Shown here: one piece after another, positions 1-8,101 of the stretch
How positions within the stretch are numbered: position 1 is the stretch's first letter
Layout of the letters: each line of letters begins with the position of its first letter
Origin: Pseudorhizobium banfieldiae
GTDB taxonomy: Bacteria; Pseudomonadota; Alphaproteobacteria; Rhizobiales; Rhizobiaceae
Direction: 5' to 3'
NCBI RefSeq assembly: GCF_000967425.1
Contig: NZ_FO082820.1
Span: 1,922,001-1,986,000, forward strand
Length of the DNA: 64,000 nt
The notes under the pieces: generated by a model
Told to the model about the DNA's origin: nothing
The model's input: only the letters and a program-made list of their open reading frames with translations
Database searches by the model: none
Translations under genes and position numbers: made by a program

Positions 1-1073
1 GTCAGCGTATGGCCGATCATCGACTTGTTCGACGAGACCGGAATGTTCCTGAGGCGTTCCCCGAAGACGGCAAGCATCGAGCCGTACTCCATCTTGTCGT
101 TTTCCGGCGTCGAGGTGCCATGGGCATTGATATAGCCGATCCCGCTATCATCCATGCCGGCATCTTCCAGCGCCGCACGGATGGTGGCGATTGCCGGGCC
201 ACCGTCCGGTGAGGAACGGGTCCGGTGGAAGTGGTCAGCCTTCTCGCCGCAACCCTTCAGGATACCAAGCACCTTCGCGCCACGGGCGACGGCTGACTCC
301 AGCGACTCGAGAACGAGCGTTGCCGCACCTTCAGCAATGACGAAGCCGTCGCGATCCTTGCTGAACGGCTTGGACGCCTTTTCCGGCGGATCGTTTTGAG
401 TCGAAAGAGCCGAAAGCAGCGAGAAGCGGATCAACGCTTCGGCGCTGACGGAACCATCCGTCGCGACAACGAGCGAACGGTCGGTGCGGCCCTGGCGGAT
501 CGCTTCGACGCCAAGCTGGATGGCGGTAGCTCCGGAAGCGCAGGCCGTTGAAAGCGTCACAGGGAGCCCGCGGGTGCCGAACCTGTCGGACAGCCGCTCC
601 GAGATCGAGCCGAACTGGACGGCCTCCAGGAAGGCGGGATCGGGACGTTCGCGCATGGCGGTCAGGAACCGATCATAGGCGTCGCCCTCCACCTGCGATG
701 GCGGTGCGCGATCGGCCAGTGCGAAACGTGCCGACCACTCCGGCTCGACCGGCGGCGCCGCCAGGAAGAGCGGGCCTTCGAAGTCTCCGGAAAGGCCCGC
801 CTGCGCGAGCGCTTCCGCCGTCGTCTCGCGCGCGAAGGCGTAGGAACGCTCGACAGCGTTGTCCGCCGGAACGTCAATGAAGTCGACGGTACCGCTGATA
901 CGCGTCGACAAGCCCTCCGTCGGGAAGCGGGTGATCTTGTGGATGCCCGACGTGCCGGAGGTAAGTGCGGCCCAGTTGTCCTGCAGCCCCTGCCCCAGCG
1001 AGGTGATGACGCCCATGCCGGTCACGGCGATGATCGGGCGGCCGAGATGATCGGTGAAGCGGTTGTCGCTCAT
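1..1073 (-). CDS. fabF1XL: Beta-ketoacyl-ACP synthase of the lipid A very-long-chain acyl cluster (partial at the window edge)
   Basis: FabF-type ketosynthase, the probable catalytic condensing enzyme that extends the acyl chain on AcpXL for the very-long-chain lipid A fatty acid. The reading frame opens at an ATG whose first base is 1073 and runs off the left edge after about 357 codons, so the C-terminus is missing. The nucleophile Cys178 lies in STACASG, and two histidine motifs follow (NAHGTSTP and, at the very edge, MIGHTLT), so the Cys-His-His triad is complete. It starts 11 bp after the stop of the second ketosynthase gene and belongs to the same minus-strand operon as fabZ-like and acpXL. 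The symbol rests on family and gene order as known in rhizobia; an alcohol dehydrogenase and the LpxXL acyltransferase would be expected further left. Confidence 0.88.
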   Translation of the reverse strand, partial: MSDNRFTDHLGRPIIAVTGMGVITSLGQGLQDNWAALTSGTSGIHKITRFPTEGLSTRISGTVDFIDVPADNAVERSYAFARETTAEALAQAGLSGDFEGPLFLAAPPVEPEWSARFALADRAPPSQVEGDAYDRFLTAMRERPDPAFLEAVQFGSISERLSDRFGTRGLPVTLSTACASGATAIQLGVEAIRQGRTDRSLVVATDGSVSAEALIRFSLLSALSTQNDPPEKASKPFSKDRDGFVIAEGAATLVLESLESAVARGAKVLGILKGCGEKADHFHRTRSSPDGGPAIATIRAALEDAGMDDSGIGYINAHGTSTPENDKMEYGSMLAVFGERLRNIPVSSNKSMIGHTL

Positions 1074-1084
1074 GGTCGTTCTCC

Positions 1085-2290
1085 TCACGCGTTCGGCGAC
1101 AGGACCGCAAGGCCCTCGCCGCGCGTATAGCCGACCGTCGTCACCACGGCGCGGTTCGCCGGCGCCGGCATCGGCTGTTCAAGGCTGGAATCGAAGGAAG
1201 GCACGCGAAGGCCGCCGTCGAGCACGAGCGCCGCGAGCGCCAGACCGAGAGGGAACTGGGCCTCCATGCCGTGGCCCGTCACCCCGCCATAGCCGCGCAG
1301 CGTGGCGCCGGGGAAGGTCTTCTGGATGACGTCGCGTTCGCGCGCAGTCGGATCAACCAGTCCGCTTGCGCCGGAAAAGACCAGCGTATGGGCCGGATCC
1401 GTATCCGAGGCAAGCTTGGATAGCCGCTCGAGGCGTTGCTCGAACTTACCGTCGTCCCGGCTGCCGCGGTCCCCTTCGACAGCGTCGATCGTGGCGTAGA
1501 TACGCGCACCACGCGCTTCGGCGTTCGCACGCGATTCCAGCACCAGGAAAGCGCCGACGGAGCCCATGATCATGCCGCCGCCGTTGTCAGCCGAACGCTG
1601 CCACAGCGGATGCCAGGAGCCGGTTGCATGGGCACGGATGCCCTCCACAAGCAGAATGATGTCGGCGCGTTCCGCAACGAAGGCACCGCCGACCAGCGAG
1701 TGCGTGGACTGACCGGACTTGATGCGGTGATAGGCGGTCTCCACTGCGGATATACCGGCAGCTTCCTCGCCCATGAAGGTGCGGGAGGAGCCGGTAACCT
1801 TGTGGACGATCGAGATATTTCCGGCGAGAAGGTTGGAAAGCTGGGCGAGGAAAAGCGTCGGGCGCAGCTCGGTCGTCAGCTTCTCGTTGAGCAGCGTTTC
1901 GCGGTCGTTGCGCTTCAGCGCCTCGTCGACAATCAGCGAATCCACCTTGATATCGCGCTCGCCACCACCGGCGGCGACGATCATGTCCATCGTGGCACAG
2001 GCTTCGGTATTGTCTTTCAGGCCGGCATCATCGAGAGCCAGGCCTGCGGCAAAGACGCCGAGCCGCTGCCAGTTCTCCATCTGCCGCTGGTCGCCTCTCT
2101 TGGCGATCTGCTGCGACCAGTCGATCTCCGGCATCGGATGCACGGGATAAGGCTTGAAGCGCTCCGTCTCCACCCGCGGCGGCTCCACCTCAGCCGACGA
2201 CAGAAGCGCGATATGCGGCTCCTTGCCGACGCCGTAGCAGGTGACGATCCCGATCCCGGTGATCACGACATCATTGTCAGACTTGCTCAT
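1085..2290 (-). CDS. fabF2XL: Ketosynthase-like protein lacking the catalytic cysteine (FabF2XL / chain-length-factor-like)
   Basis: 401-residue thiolase-fold protein of the FabF family, third gene of the AcpXL operon. The N-terminus (VVITGIGIVTCYGVG) is typical of the family. Aligned by eye with its neighbour FabF1XL, the position of the active-site Cys is occupied by Glu176 (GEEAAG). The first catalytic histidine motif is replaced by FSGASG, while the second glycine-histidine (VTGHGM) is retained. It therefore looks unable to condense on its own and may act as a partner subunit, as chain-length factors do in type II polyketide synthases; that role is an inference. The starting ATG is at 2290, 21 bp after the fabZ-like stop. 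Confidence 0.85.
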   Translation of the reverse strand: MSKSDNDVVITGIGIVTCYGVGKEPHIALLSSAEVEPPRVETERFKPYPVHPMPEIDWSQQIAKRGDQRQMENWQRLGVFAAGLALDDAGLKDNTEACATMDMIVAAGGGERDIKVDSLIVDEALKRNDRETLLNEKLTTELRPTLFLAQLSNLLAGNISIVHKVTGSSRTFMGEEAAGISAVETAYHRIKSGQSTHSLVGGAFVAERADIILLVEGIRAHATGSWHPLWQRSADNGGGMIMGSVGAFLVLESRANAEARGARIYATIDAVEGDRGSRDDGKFEQRLERLSKLASDTDPAHTLVFSGASGLVDPTARERDVIQKTFPGATLRGYGGVTGHGMEAQFPLGLALAALVLDGGLRVPSFDSSLEQPMPAPANRAVVTTVGYTRGEGLAVLSPNA

Positions 2291-2311
2291 CCTGTCCTCA
2301 TTACCTGGCGG

Positions 2312-2785
2312 TCACGCGCCAGCTTGAAGCGCGTCCATGAGCCCGACTTCTCTCGCACGCTTGCGAACGATGTCGGCAAGCGGCACCTCGCTGAACGGCA
2401 TGGTCCGCAGCTTCAACTGCGCATCACAGACCTTCTTGCCGTTCGACGTAATCTTCGCCTTCGTGACGGCGTAGCCGGACCCCTCATGCTCCAGAAACGC
2501 CTCGATGTCGAGTACAGCCTCCGGCTCCACGAAGGACCGCATCTTGGCGCCATCGACCGACATCAGGAACGGCATGGCCGCGAAATCAGTGGCTGCGAGC
2601 ACCAACATGCCGGAGGCCTGTGCCATCGTCTCGATCAGAAGAACACCGGGAACAAGCGGCATTCCCGGAAAGTGACCTTCGAAGACCGGGCTCCTCGCCG
2701 GAACGACCGACCTAGCTTTCAATACGTTGGTGGAGAGGTCCACGCTCTCCACCCGGTCGATCATCTGGAAGTATTCAAGCAGCAT
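2312..2785 (-). CDS. fabZXL: FabZ-like 3-hydroxyacyl-ACP dehydratase of the AcpXL cluster
   Basis: 157-residue single hot-dog-fold dehydratase that removes water from 3-hydroxyacyl-AcpXL during very-long-chain fatty acid elongation. The FabZ signature FEGHFPGMPLVPGV is present with the catalytic His38, followed by the helix carrying Glu52 (LIETMAQ). Length fits the FabZ family. It sits between acpXL (22 bp upstream) and the ketosynthase genes on the same strand, which points to the specialised lipid A pathway rather than to bulk fatty acid synthesis; the housekeeping fabZ normally sits with lpxD and lpxA. Confidence 0.88.
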   Translation of the reverse strand: MLLEYFQMIDRVESVDLSTNVLKARSVVPARSPVFEGHFPGMPLVPGVLLIETMAQASGMLVLAATDFAAMPFLMSVDGAKMRSFVEPEAVLDIEAFLEHEGSGYAVTKAKITSNGKKVCDAQLKLRTMPFSEVPLADIVRKRAREVGLMDALQAGA

Positions 2786-2807
2786 GCGACGCTTGGGGAA
2801 TGGCTTT

Positions 2808-3086
2808 TCAGCCCTTCGCCGCCCTCAGTTCGTCAATCTTTGCGCAGAGGTTCTTGAGGACGAAATACTCCTCGGTTGAAACCTTGCCTTCGTTGACTTC
2901 CTGCGTCCACTGCTCGAGCGGGATCTTGATGCCGAATTCCTTGTCGATTGCGAAGACGATGTCGAGGAAGTCGAGGCTGTCGATGCCGAGGTCGTCAATC
3001 GTGTGGCTTTCAGGCGTGATCGTTTCGCGATCGATCTCGCTGGTTTCCGCAATGATGTCGGCAACTTTATCGAATGTAGCAGTCAC
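2808..3086 (-). CDS. acpXL: Acyl carrier protein AcpXL
   Basis: 92-residue specialised acyl carrier protein that carries the very-long-chain hydroxy fatty acid before its transfer to lipid A. The 4'-phosphopantetheine attachment site is Ser37 in GIDSLDFLD. It is longer than the roughly 78-residue housekeeping AcpP and has the extended C-terminal part (around [10 protein letters not shown]) of the AcpXL group. It is the first gene of the minus-strand operon acpXL-fabZ-fabF2-fabF1, divergent from fnrN with about 255 bp between the start codons. Confidence 0.92.
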
Positions 3087-3259
3087 GCCAATGTCCTCTG
3101 AAATAACGATTCAGCGTCCCACATAGGGAAAACTGGGACAAATGCCAATCCCCGTTGACCCCGCCGGAACATTTGCCGTCCGACTGTTGCCGAAGGCGAG
3201 TTCGTTCGAGCCTCGAATCCTTCAACGCGCGAAGTGTCGCAGCGACGATTTCGCCAATG

Positions 3260-3273
3260 TTGATCCAGATCAA
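3260..3273 (+). promoter_or_regulatory. Distal anaerobox (FNR/FixK-type operator) upstream of fnrN
   Basis: Sequence TTGATCCAGATCAA, a perfect match to the FNR/FixK consensus TTGAT-N4-ATCAA and a perfect inverted repeat in its arms. It lies 69 bp before the fnrN start. Its centre is 30 bp from that of the second box, about three helical turns. In Rhizobium leguminosarum fnrN a distal box activates and a proximal box represses; the same logic is inferred here. Confidence 0.85.
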
Positions 3274-3289
3274 TTCGCTGCATTAGCGG

Positions 3290-3303
3290 TTGACGATGAT
3301 CAA
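3290..3303 (+). promoter_or_regulatory. Proximal anaerobox upstream of fnrN
   Basis: Sequence TTGACGATGATCAA matches the anaerobox consensus with one change in the left arm (TTGAC for TTGAT). It ends 38 bp before the fnrN start codon, so it probably overlaps the core promoter, a position suited to negative autoregulation. Confidence 0.8.
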
Positions 3304-3341
3304 CATCATTTCGCAACTGCAAACTCAATCGGGGCAGCCAA

Positions 3342-4070
3342 ATGGACATGCAGATCAAGGAGACCCAGAGTCGGGACATTCCGGGAGTCTGCAGATCCTG
3401 CGAAGCTCGGCACGGAGGAATCTGTTCCGCCCTCACCCCGGCCCAGCTTGCCGAGTTGAGCAAGCACGCCTCCCGGCGCAAGGTCGAGGCCGGAAACGAA
3501 ATGATCGGCCAGGGTGAGAGCATAACGTCCTACAGCAGTATCCTGAACGGCGTGGTGAAGCTGTCGAAGGTGATGGCGGATGGTCGCCAGCAGATCGTTG
3601 GCCTGCAGTTCGCGCCCGATTTCATGGGACGTCCATTCCTGGGTGAAAGCAGGATGAGCGCCGAAGCTGCCACAGATACCGAGATCTGCGTCTTCCCCCG
3701 CCGGGCAATCGAGCGGCTGATGCGCGACGCCCCGAGCCTCGAGCGCCTCCTGCACAATCAGGCTCTCCAGGAACTTGATGACGCCCGCGACTGGATGCTG
3801 ACGCTCGGCCGCAAGACGGCACAGGAAAAGGTGGCAAGCTTCCTGTGGCTCATCGCCAATCACAGCGATCCCGAAGTGGGCGACAGGAGCTTCTTTGACC
3901 TCCCGCTCTCACGATCGGACATTGCGGATTTTCTCGGCCTTACGATCGAGACGGTGAGCCGTCAGATGACAAAGCTCCGCAAGGACGGCGTGATCCAGAT
4001 CGAGAACAATCGGCACATCACCGTGCCGAACCTTGAACGGCTTGCCGACGCGGCGGGCATTGACCAGTAG
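3342..4070 (+). CDS. fnrN: Oxygen-responsive Crp/Fnr-family transcription regulator FnrN
   Basis: 242-residue cytoplasmic regulator that activates microaerobic genes. An N-terminal cysteine cluster (Cys17, Cys20, Cys28) and an internal Cys116 supply the four ligands expected for an oxygen-labile iron-sulfur cluster, which separates FnrN from cysteine-free FixK. A cyclic-nucleotide-binding-type beta barrel covers about residues 30-140, then a dimer helix and a helix-turn-helix around 185-215 with the recognition motif ETVSRQ, as in FNR. Two anaeroboxes precede the gene, so autoregulation is likely. It is divergent from acpXL. The ATG at 3342 was chosen; a second ATG two codons later is possible. 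Confidence 0.92.
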   Translation: MDMQIKETQSRDIPGVCRSCEARHGGICSALTPAQLAELSKHASRRKVEAGNEMIGQGESITSYSSILNGVVKLSKVMADGRQQIVGLQFAPDFMGRPFLGESRMSAEAATDTEICVFPRRAIERLMRDAPSLERLLHNQALQELDDARDWMLTLGRKTAQEKVASFLWLIANHSDPEVGDRSFFDLPLSRSDIADFLGLTIETVSRQMTKLRKDGVIQIENNRHITVPNLERLADAAGIDQ

Positions 4071-4078
4071 CGGCGATT

Positions 4079-5038
4079 TCAGGCTGTCTTTCCCTCGACG
4101 ATTGCAGCCCGGATGACCTCAAGAACGCGATCGCCGTCCACATCCGTGCAGACGAGCTGGCTCGGATGGCCGTCCCAGTGACCGGGCGGGAAGACCTTTC
4201 CGTCGGGCTTCTGGATCGTCTGGCCGTCTGCGATCCCGCCGCAGACGACCCGTATCGGTCCGCTGCGTGTTCTGAAAAGATGCGGAGCGACAAGGTAGAC
4301 GCAGGCGCAACTGTCATGGATCACCATGCCGTCGCCGACCCGATGCTTGTAGAATTCGATATAGAACTGCGAGATATCGGAGAGGAGTTGCACTGCCGGG
4401 CCACCGACCGCCGCCATCTCCGCCAGATAGCCGCTGGTCATTACCGTCTTCATCGTCACGTCGAGGCCGATCACAGTCACCCGCCAGGGCGCCGTGAAGA
4501 CGAGATCGGCAGCTTCCGGATCGCCATGGATATTGGCCTCGGCGGCCGGGCTGACATTGCCGTTAAGATCGAAGGCACCACCCATCACGATGACCTCCTT
4601 CACGAGCGCCGCGAAGTCCGGGTCTGCCTTCAGGGCCAGCGCCAGGTTGGTCATCCGGCCAACAGCGATCAGCGTTACCTCTCCCGGCTGCGCCCTCACC
4701 GTATCGATGATGAACTGCCATGCCGGCCGGGCATCCGCCTGCGCCTCCATCGTCTCGGGGATGTCGATGTCGCCGAGCCCGTTCTCCCCGTGAATGAAGG
4801 TGGGCCAGTGGCCTTCAGGACGCACCGGGTCGTAGGTCACGCCCGCGCCCTGCACGACTGGCGCTGCAATGCCCCATTCCTGTTTCAGGTAGAGCGCATT
4901 TCGCGTCGTCAGCTCGATCGGTGCGTTACCGAAAACGGTCGTTACGCCGACAAGGTCGATCTCCGGATGCCGATGGAGGAAAAGCAACGCCATCGCGTCG
5001 TCAATGCCAGGATCCGTGTCGAAGATGACCTTGTGCAT
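4079..5038 (-). CDS. Inosine-uridine preferring nucleoside hydrolase
   Basis: 319-residue enzyme that cleaves the N-glycosidic bond of ribonucleosides to free base and ribose. The N-terminal calcium-binding signature DTDPGIDDA at residues 7-15 is intact, and the length fits the family (about 310-320). The family can act on purine or pyrimidine nucleosides and the sequence alone does not settle specificity. It is convergent with fnrN (8 bp between stops) and stands alone; the next minus-strand gene, cobU, ends 173 bp upstream. Confidence 0.9.
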   Translation of the reverse strand: MHKVIFDTDPGIDDAMALLFLHRHPEIDLVGVTTVFGNAPIELTTRNALYLKQEWGIAAPVVQGAGVTYDPVRPEGHWPTFIHGENGLGDIDIPETMEAQADARPAWQFIIDTVRAQPGEVTLIAVGRMTNLALALKADPDFAALVKEVIVMGGAFDLNGNVSPAAEANIHGDPEAADLVFTAPWRVTVIGLDVTMKTVMTSGYLAEMAAVGGPAVQLLSDISQFYIEFYKHRVGDGMVIHDSCACVYLVAPHLFRTRSGPIRVVCGGIADGQTIQKPDGKVFPPGHWDGHPSQLVCTDVDGDRVLEVIRAAIVEGKTA

Positions 5039-5211
5039 GTTGGTGCCCTGCTACCGTTGGAAACGAGAAATGCCGCGCACCATATCGGCGATTCGTCGCG
5101 TTACAAGCCCACGGCGCAGAGCCCCCGGTTGTTGGGCCGGCGACACCAGATTTGCGACACAGAAGACATAGGCGCACGACAGAAATGGACATCCAGACCG
5201 TCTGACCTCTG

Positions 5212-5727
5212 CTATCCCTTCATCTTCAGCGGGAGACCCGCCGCAACGAGGTAGACCGCGTCCGCAACCGCAGCGACCTGCTGGTGCAGCCGGCCGGCAT
5301 GGTCGCGAAACTCTCGGGCCATCCTATTCTCCGGGACGATTCCCAAGCCAACCTCATTGGAAACAAAGAGGTATCTACCCCGGCGCTTCTCGATGTGATG
5401 GACCAGTTCCGCAGATGCCTGCTCCACATCCTCTCCTGCCATCATCAGGTTCGAGACCCAGAGCGTCAGGCAATCGACAAGCACGACCCGACCGTCCGAC
5501 CCGACCTTCTCCAGACATCTCACCAGTCCAACGGGAGCTTCGTGCGTCGTCCAGCCGGTGCCGCGATCCTCGCGATGCCGGGCGATCCGCTGCGCCATCT
5601 CATCATCGAATGCCTGTCCCGTCGCCACGTAGTGGCGTTCCAACCCGCTTTCACGGGAAAGCCGTTCGGCAAACGAAGACTTGCCCGAACGCGCTCCGCC
5701 GAGAATGAGCGTCGCATGGCGGCTCAT
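5212..5727 (-). CDS. cobU: Adenosylcobinamide kinase / adenosylcobinamide-phosphate guanylyltransferase
   Basis: 171-residue bifunctional enzyme (CobU, called CobP in many alphaproteobacteria) that phosphorylates adenosylcobinamide and then attaches GMP, late in vitamin B12 assembly. The P-loop GGARSGKS lies at residues 10-17 and the [10 protein letters not shown] and [10 protein letters not shown] motifs of the family follow. The ATG at 5727 was preferred over an in-frame TTG two codons upstream. No other cobalamin gene is adjacent, so it is probably expressed alone. I looked for a cobalamin riboswitch upstream and saw none. Confidence 0.92.
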   Translation of the reverse strand: MSRHATLILGGARSGKSSFAERLSRESGLERHYVATGQAFDDEMAQRIARHREDRGTGWTTHEAPVGLVRCLEKVGSDGRVVLVDCLTLWVSNLMMAGEDVEQASAELVHHIEKRRGRYLFVSNEVGLGIVPENRMAREFRDHAGRLHQQVAAVADAVYLVAAGLPLKMKG

Positions 5728-6206
5728 CGGCAAATCATCTCAGCGCAATGGGTGGAACGGGGATCAGTGTGGATTGCGGCAGCACAGGGGCTGAAAGATC
5801 GGACGATTCGTAGATCCATGAGGCGTCCGCCTTGGTTCATCAGCGACGCGCTGCCGCGACAGAAAGATGGAGAGCGACAGGATCGATGTCAACCGACGGC
5901 GCTCCAGGACAGCATGATCACCGGGAGACAAAGCGGCGGGTACGCACTACCTGACCCGCGCTCCGGCGAAGCAACCGTCCGCGATTGGATGATTAGCGTC
6001 ACATCGTTACCGGAACGTTAGCCGCCGATCCTTCCGAAGGTTTTTTGCACCTGCCCTCACGAATGCGTGCCCCGGCGCAAGGCAATAAGCGGTTGATTTC
6101 AACCGGGCAAACCCTAGTCTGAAGGATGGTTACAGAGAACGCCGCTCCCCCTGGAGACAGTGCAGCCGAAGGCGGCAAGTGCGGCCAAAATCGGGACGGT
6201 TTGTAG
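5728..6206. other. Intergenic region between cobU and the betaine-type binding protein
   Basis: About 480 bp with no convincing gene on either strand. It must hold divergent promoters. A possible -35/-10 pair facing right is TTGATT at 6093-6098 and TAGTCT at 6115-6120 (16-bp spacer). A 26-codon open frame from ATG 6126 ends with TAG directly before the ATG at 6207. No riboswitch was recognised. Confidence 0.4.
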
Positions 6207-7208
6207 ATGAGCAGGCTACCAGTCTATCTCGGCGCACTCTTGGCGACGATCTCGATCAGGGTCGGGGCTGCAGAGGCAGCGTGCGGAGACATTAGCATCG
6301 CTGAGATGAACTGGGGCTCGGCTGCCGTGGCCGCGCATATCGACGAAATCATCCTCGAACACGGCTACGACTGCGAGGTTACACTCGTACCCGGAGATAC
6401 AATACCGACGTTCACGTCGATGCTCACAAAGGCGCAACCCGATATGGCGCCCGAGTTCTGGATCAATGCCGTGCGCGCGCCCCTGGCCAAAGCGATTGGA
6501 GAGAGCCGGCTGCTGCTGGGAGCGGAGATACTCCAGGAGGGAGCGGTCGAAGGTTGGTGGGTCCCGGCATTCATCATCGAAGCACACCCGGAGATACGGA
6601 CCGTCGACGATGCTCTGGCGCGGCCGGACCTCTTCCCCTCTCCCCGCTCCCCCGGCAAGGCAGCAGTCCAGAGCTGTCCCGACGACTGGAGTTGTCAGGC
6701 AACAACCCGCAACCTGTTCCGGGCATTCGGCGCAGCGGACAAGGGATTTGAATTGCTCGAACCCGCCACTGCAGAGGCGCTGGATGGCTCCATCGCCAGC
6801 GCGTTCGAAACCAAGACGGGCTGGCTCGGCTACTACTGGGCGCCGACTGCCGCGCTCGGTAAATATCCCATGGCTCGGCTTTCCTTCGGGGTCACGCACA
6901 ATCAGGTGGAGTGGGAAAACTGTACCGCCGTCCCTGGCTGCGCGAGCCCACAGAGAAACTCCTATCCCACCTCTCAGGCATTCACCCTGGTGACACAGGA
7001 ATTCACCGAGAAGGCCGCCCCCGCAATGGACTACATCCGGACTCGGCAATGGTCGAATGCCACGATCAACGGCATCCTCGCATGGCAGGAGGAAAATCGA
7101 GCCAGCAACCGGGAGGCCGCGGAGCATTTTCTGAAGACCCATGAGGAAGTCTGGTCCAAATGGGTGCTCCCGCTCGTGCAGAAGCGGGTCAAGACCGCAC
7201 TGCAATAG
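6207..7208 (+). CDS. ABC transporter substrate-binding protein, glycine betaine/choline type (OpuAC/ProX family)
   Basis: 333-residue periplasmic binding protein. A signal peptide covers about residues 1-25, followed by a mature protein of the OpuAC/ProX fold (AEMNWGSAAVAAHIDEIIL, then FWINAVRAP). Two cysteine pairs (SCPDDWSC and NCTAVPGC) suggest disulfides, in keeping with periplasmic location. Aromatic residues such as those in GWLGYYWAP could form a cation-pi cage for a quaternary amine; this is family knowledge, not proof of ligand. No permease or ATPase gene is adjacent, so it is an orphan that must work with a transporter encoded elsewhere. A TAG stop precedes the start ATG directly. 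Confidence 0.82.
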   Translation: MSRLPVYLGALLATISIRVGAAEAACGDISIAEMNWGSAAVAAHIDEIILEHGYDCEVTLVPGDTIPTFTSMLTKAQPDMAPEFWINAVRAPLAKAIGESRLLLGAEILQEGAVEGWWVPAFIIEAHPEIRTVDDALARPDLFPSPRSPGKAAVQSCPDDWSCQATTRNLFRAFGAADKGFELLEPATAEALDGSIASAFETKTGWLGYYWAPTAALGKYPMARLSFGVTHNQVEWENCTAVPGCASPQRNSYPTSQAFTLVTQEFTEKAAPAMDYIRTRQWSNATINGILAWQEENRASNREAAEHFLKTHEEVWSKWVLPLVQKRVKTALQ

Positions 7209-7394
7209 TGTCTGGCGCAGTGTTTGTCCCTGACGCGAATGCAGGCAGAACCCGCTGGGTCAGGGCCTCCACGAACTGAAATAGCAGCCGGCTCGCACCG
7301 TCATCGAGTTCGTCGTTGGCTCGCTTCGAAAGCTTCGCATCAGCATTCTGCAATAGCACGAGGGAATACACTGGAAAGCTCTGAGGACATGAGA

Positions 7395-7745
7395 ATGAGC
7401 AAGATCGCCCCGATCGCCAATCGTGACATGGTCGCCGACAGCCTCTCCGGCCTGACCGATGAGAACCGATCATGGCTCGGGCTGCTGATGGAGAAGCCGG
7501 CCTCGGACGAGATCCTGCTCGATGGGCTGCACCTCTATCTCGATCGCCAGGCGGAGGCGCGCTTCCTCAGCTCCCTGAAGCTTAGGCAGTGCGGCGAGTG
7601 GCTCGGGTACGCAGCGCCGGCTCGCCTGCAGGTAAAGCTGATGGAGGCCGCACGGTCGAGCCAGCATGCGGCATATGCGGCTTTTCGTGACGGGCTTACA
7701 GAGTCAGGCGGGCTCGAACGCGCCTATCCGGCGGCAAAGATCTGA
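7395..7745 (+). CDS. Hypothetical protein, 116 residues
   Basis: Small soluble protein that I do not recognise. It is predicted to be largely helical, has no signal peptide or membrane segment, and carries a single cysteine (LRQCGEW). The ATG at 7395 was preferred to the ATG two codons upstream because a GAGG-type ribosome site ends about 8 bp before it. A strong hairpin terminator follows 21 bp after the stop, which supports a real transcription unit. It lies between an orphan binding protein and entericidin with no clear functional link. Confidence 0.55.
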   Translation: MSKIAPIANRDMVADSLSGLTDENRSWLGLLMEKPASDEILLDGLHLYLDRQAEARFLSSLKLRQCGEWLGYAAPARLQVKLMEAARSSQHAAYAAFRDGLTESGGLERAYPAAKI

Positions 7746-7766
7746 GAACCGCTAACGGAAATGCAA

Positions 7767-7789
7767 AAAGCCGGCCCTCGGCCGGCTTT
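7767..7789. terminator. Bidirectional hairpin terminator
   Basis: Perfect 10-bp stem AAAGCCGGCC / GGCCGGCTTT with a CTC loop, flanked by an A-run on the left and a T-run on the right. It sits between two convergent genes (the 116-residue protein and entericidin) and can serve both. Confidence 0.85.
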
Positions 7790-7820
7790 CCACTTGCATG
7801 ATGGGATTTGCGTCTGACGC

Positions 7821-7979
7821 TCAGCGCGCGGCGCGTTCCACGTTGCGGCCTGCATCCTGCGTTGCGTCAACGGCGTTGGCTGTATCCTGCCCCACGCCGC
7901 GAATCGTGTTGCCACAGGAAGTCAGAGCAGCGGCTGTGAAAACGAGCATGGCGATGGCGGTTGCTTTTCTGGGCGTCAT
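7821..7979 (-). CDS. Entericidin A/B family small lipoprotein
   Basis: 52-residue lipoprotein. The start at ATG 7979 gives a compact signal peptide ending in the lipobox LTSC, with the rest (GNTIRGVGQDTANAVDAT) typical of the entericidin EcnA/EcnB family. Family members sit in the cell envelope; in E. coli they form a toxin-antidote pair linked to stationary-phase lysis, but single rhizobial copies have no proven role. A longer frame upstream of this ATG exists but would place the lipobox too far inside. Confidence 0.8.
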   Translation of the reverse strand: MTPRKATAIAMLVFTAAALTSCGNTIRGVGQDTANAVDATQDAGRNVERAAR

Positions 7980-8101
7980 TCTCGAAGTCCTCCGATGGTT
8001 GCGGTCGTGCAAGGCAAAATGACCTTCCGCCACACGAACGCCTCAATCGGCAAAAAGTTCAATGTCCCGTCGACTGCGCCTATGTTCCTGCATTGCTTGG
8101 G

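Noticed and set aside
1436..2857. Long plus-strand open frame (473 codons) opposite the ketosynthase and dehydratase genes
   Set aside because: It is antisense to well-recognised fabF2XL and fabZ-like genes; long mirror frames are common in GC-rich coding DNA and the protein resembles nothing.
5728..6020. Cobalamin riboswitch upstream of cobU
   Set aside because: No B12-box-like sequence was seen on the minus strand; only a loosely similar stretch on the other strand.
6028..6050. Short hairpin CCTT-CCG-AAGG followed by TTTTTT as a terminator
   Set aside because: The 4-bp stem is too weak and no plus-strand gene ends just upstream.
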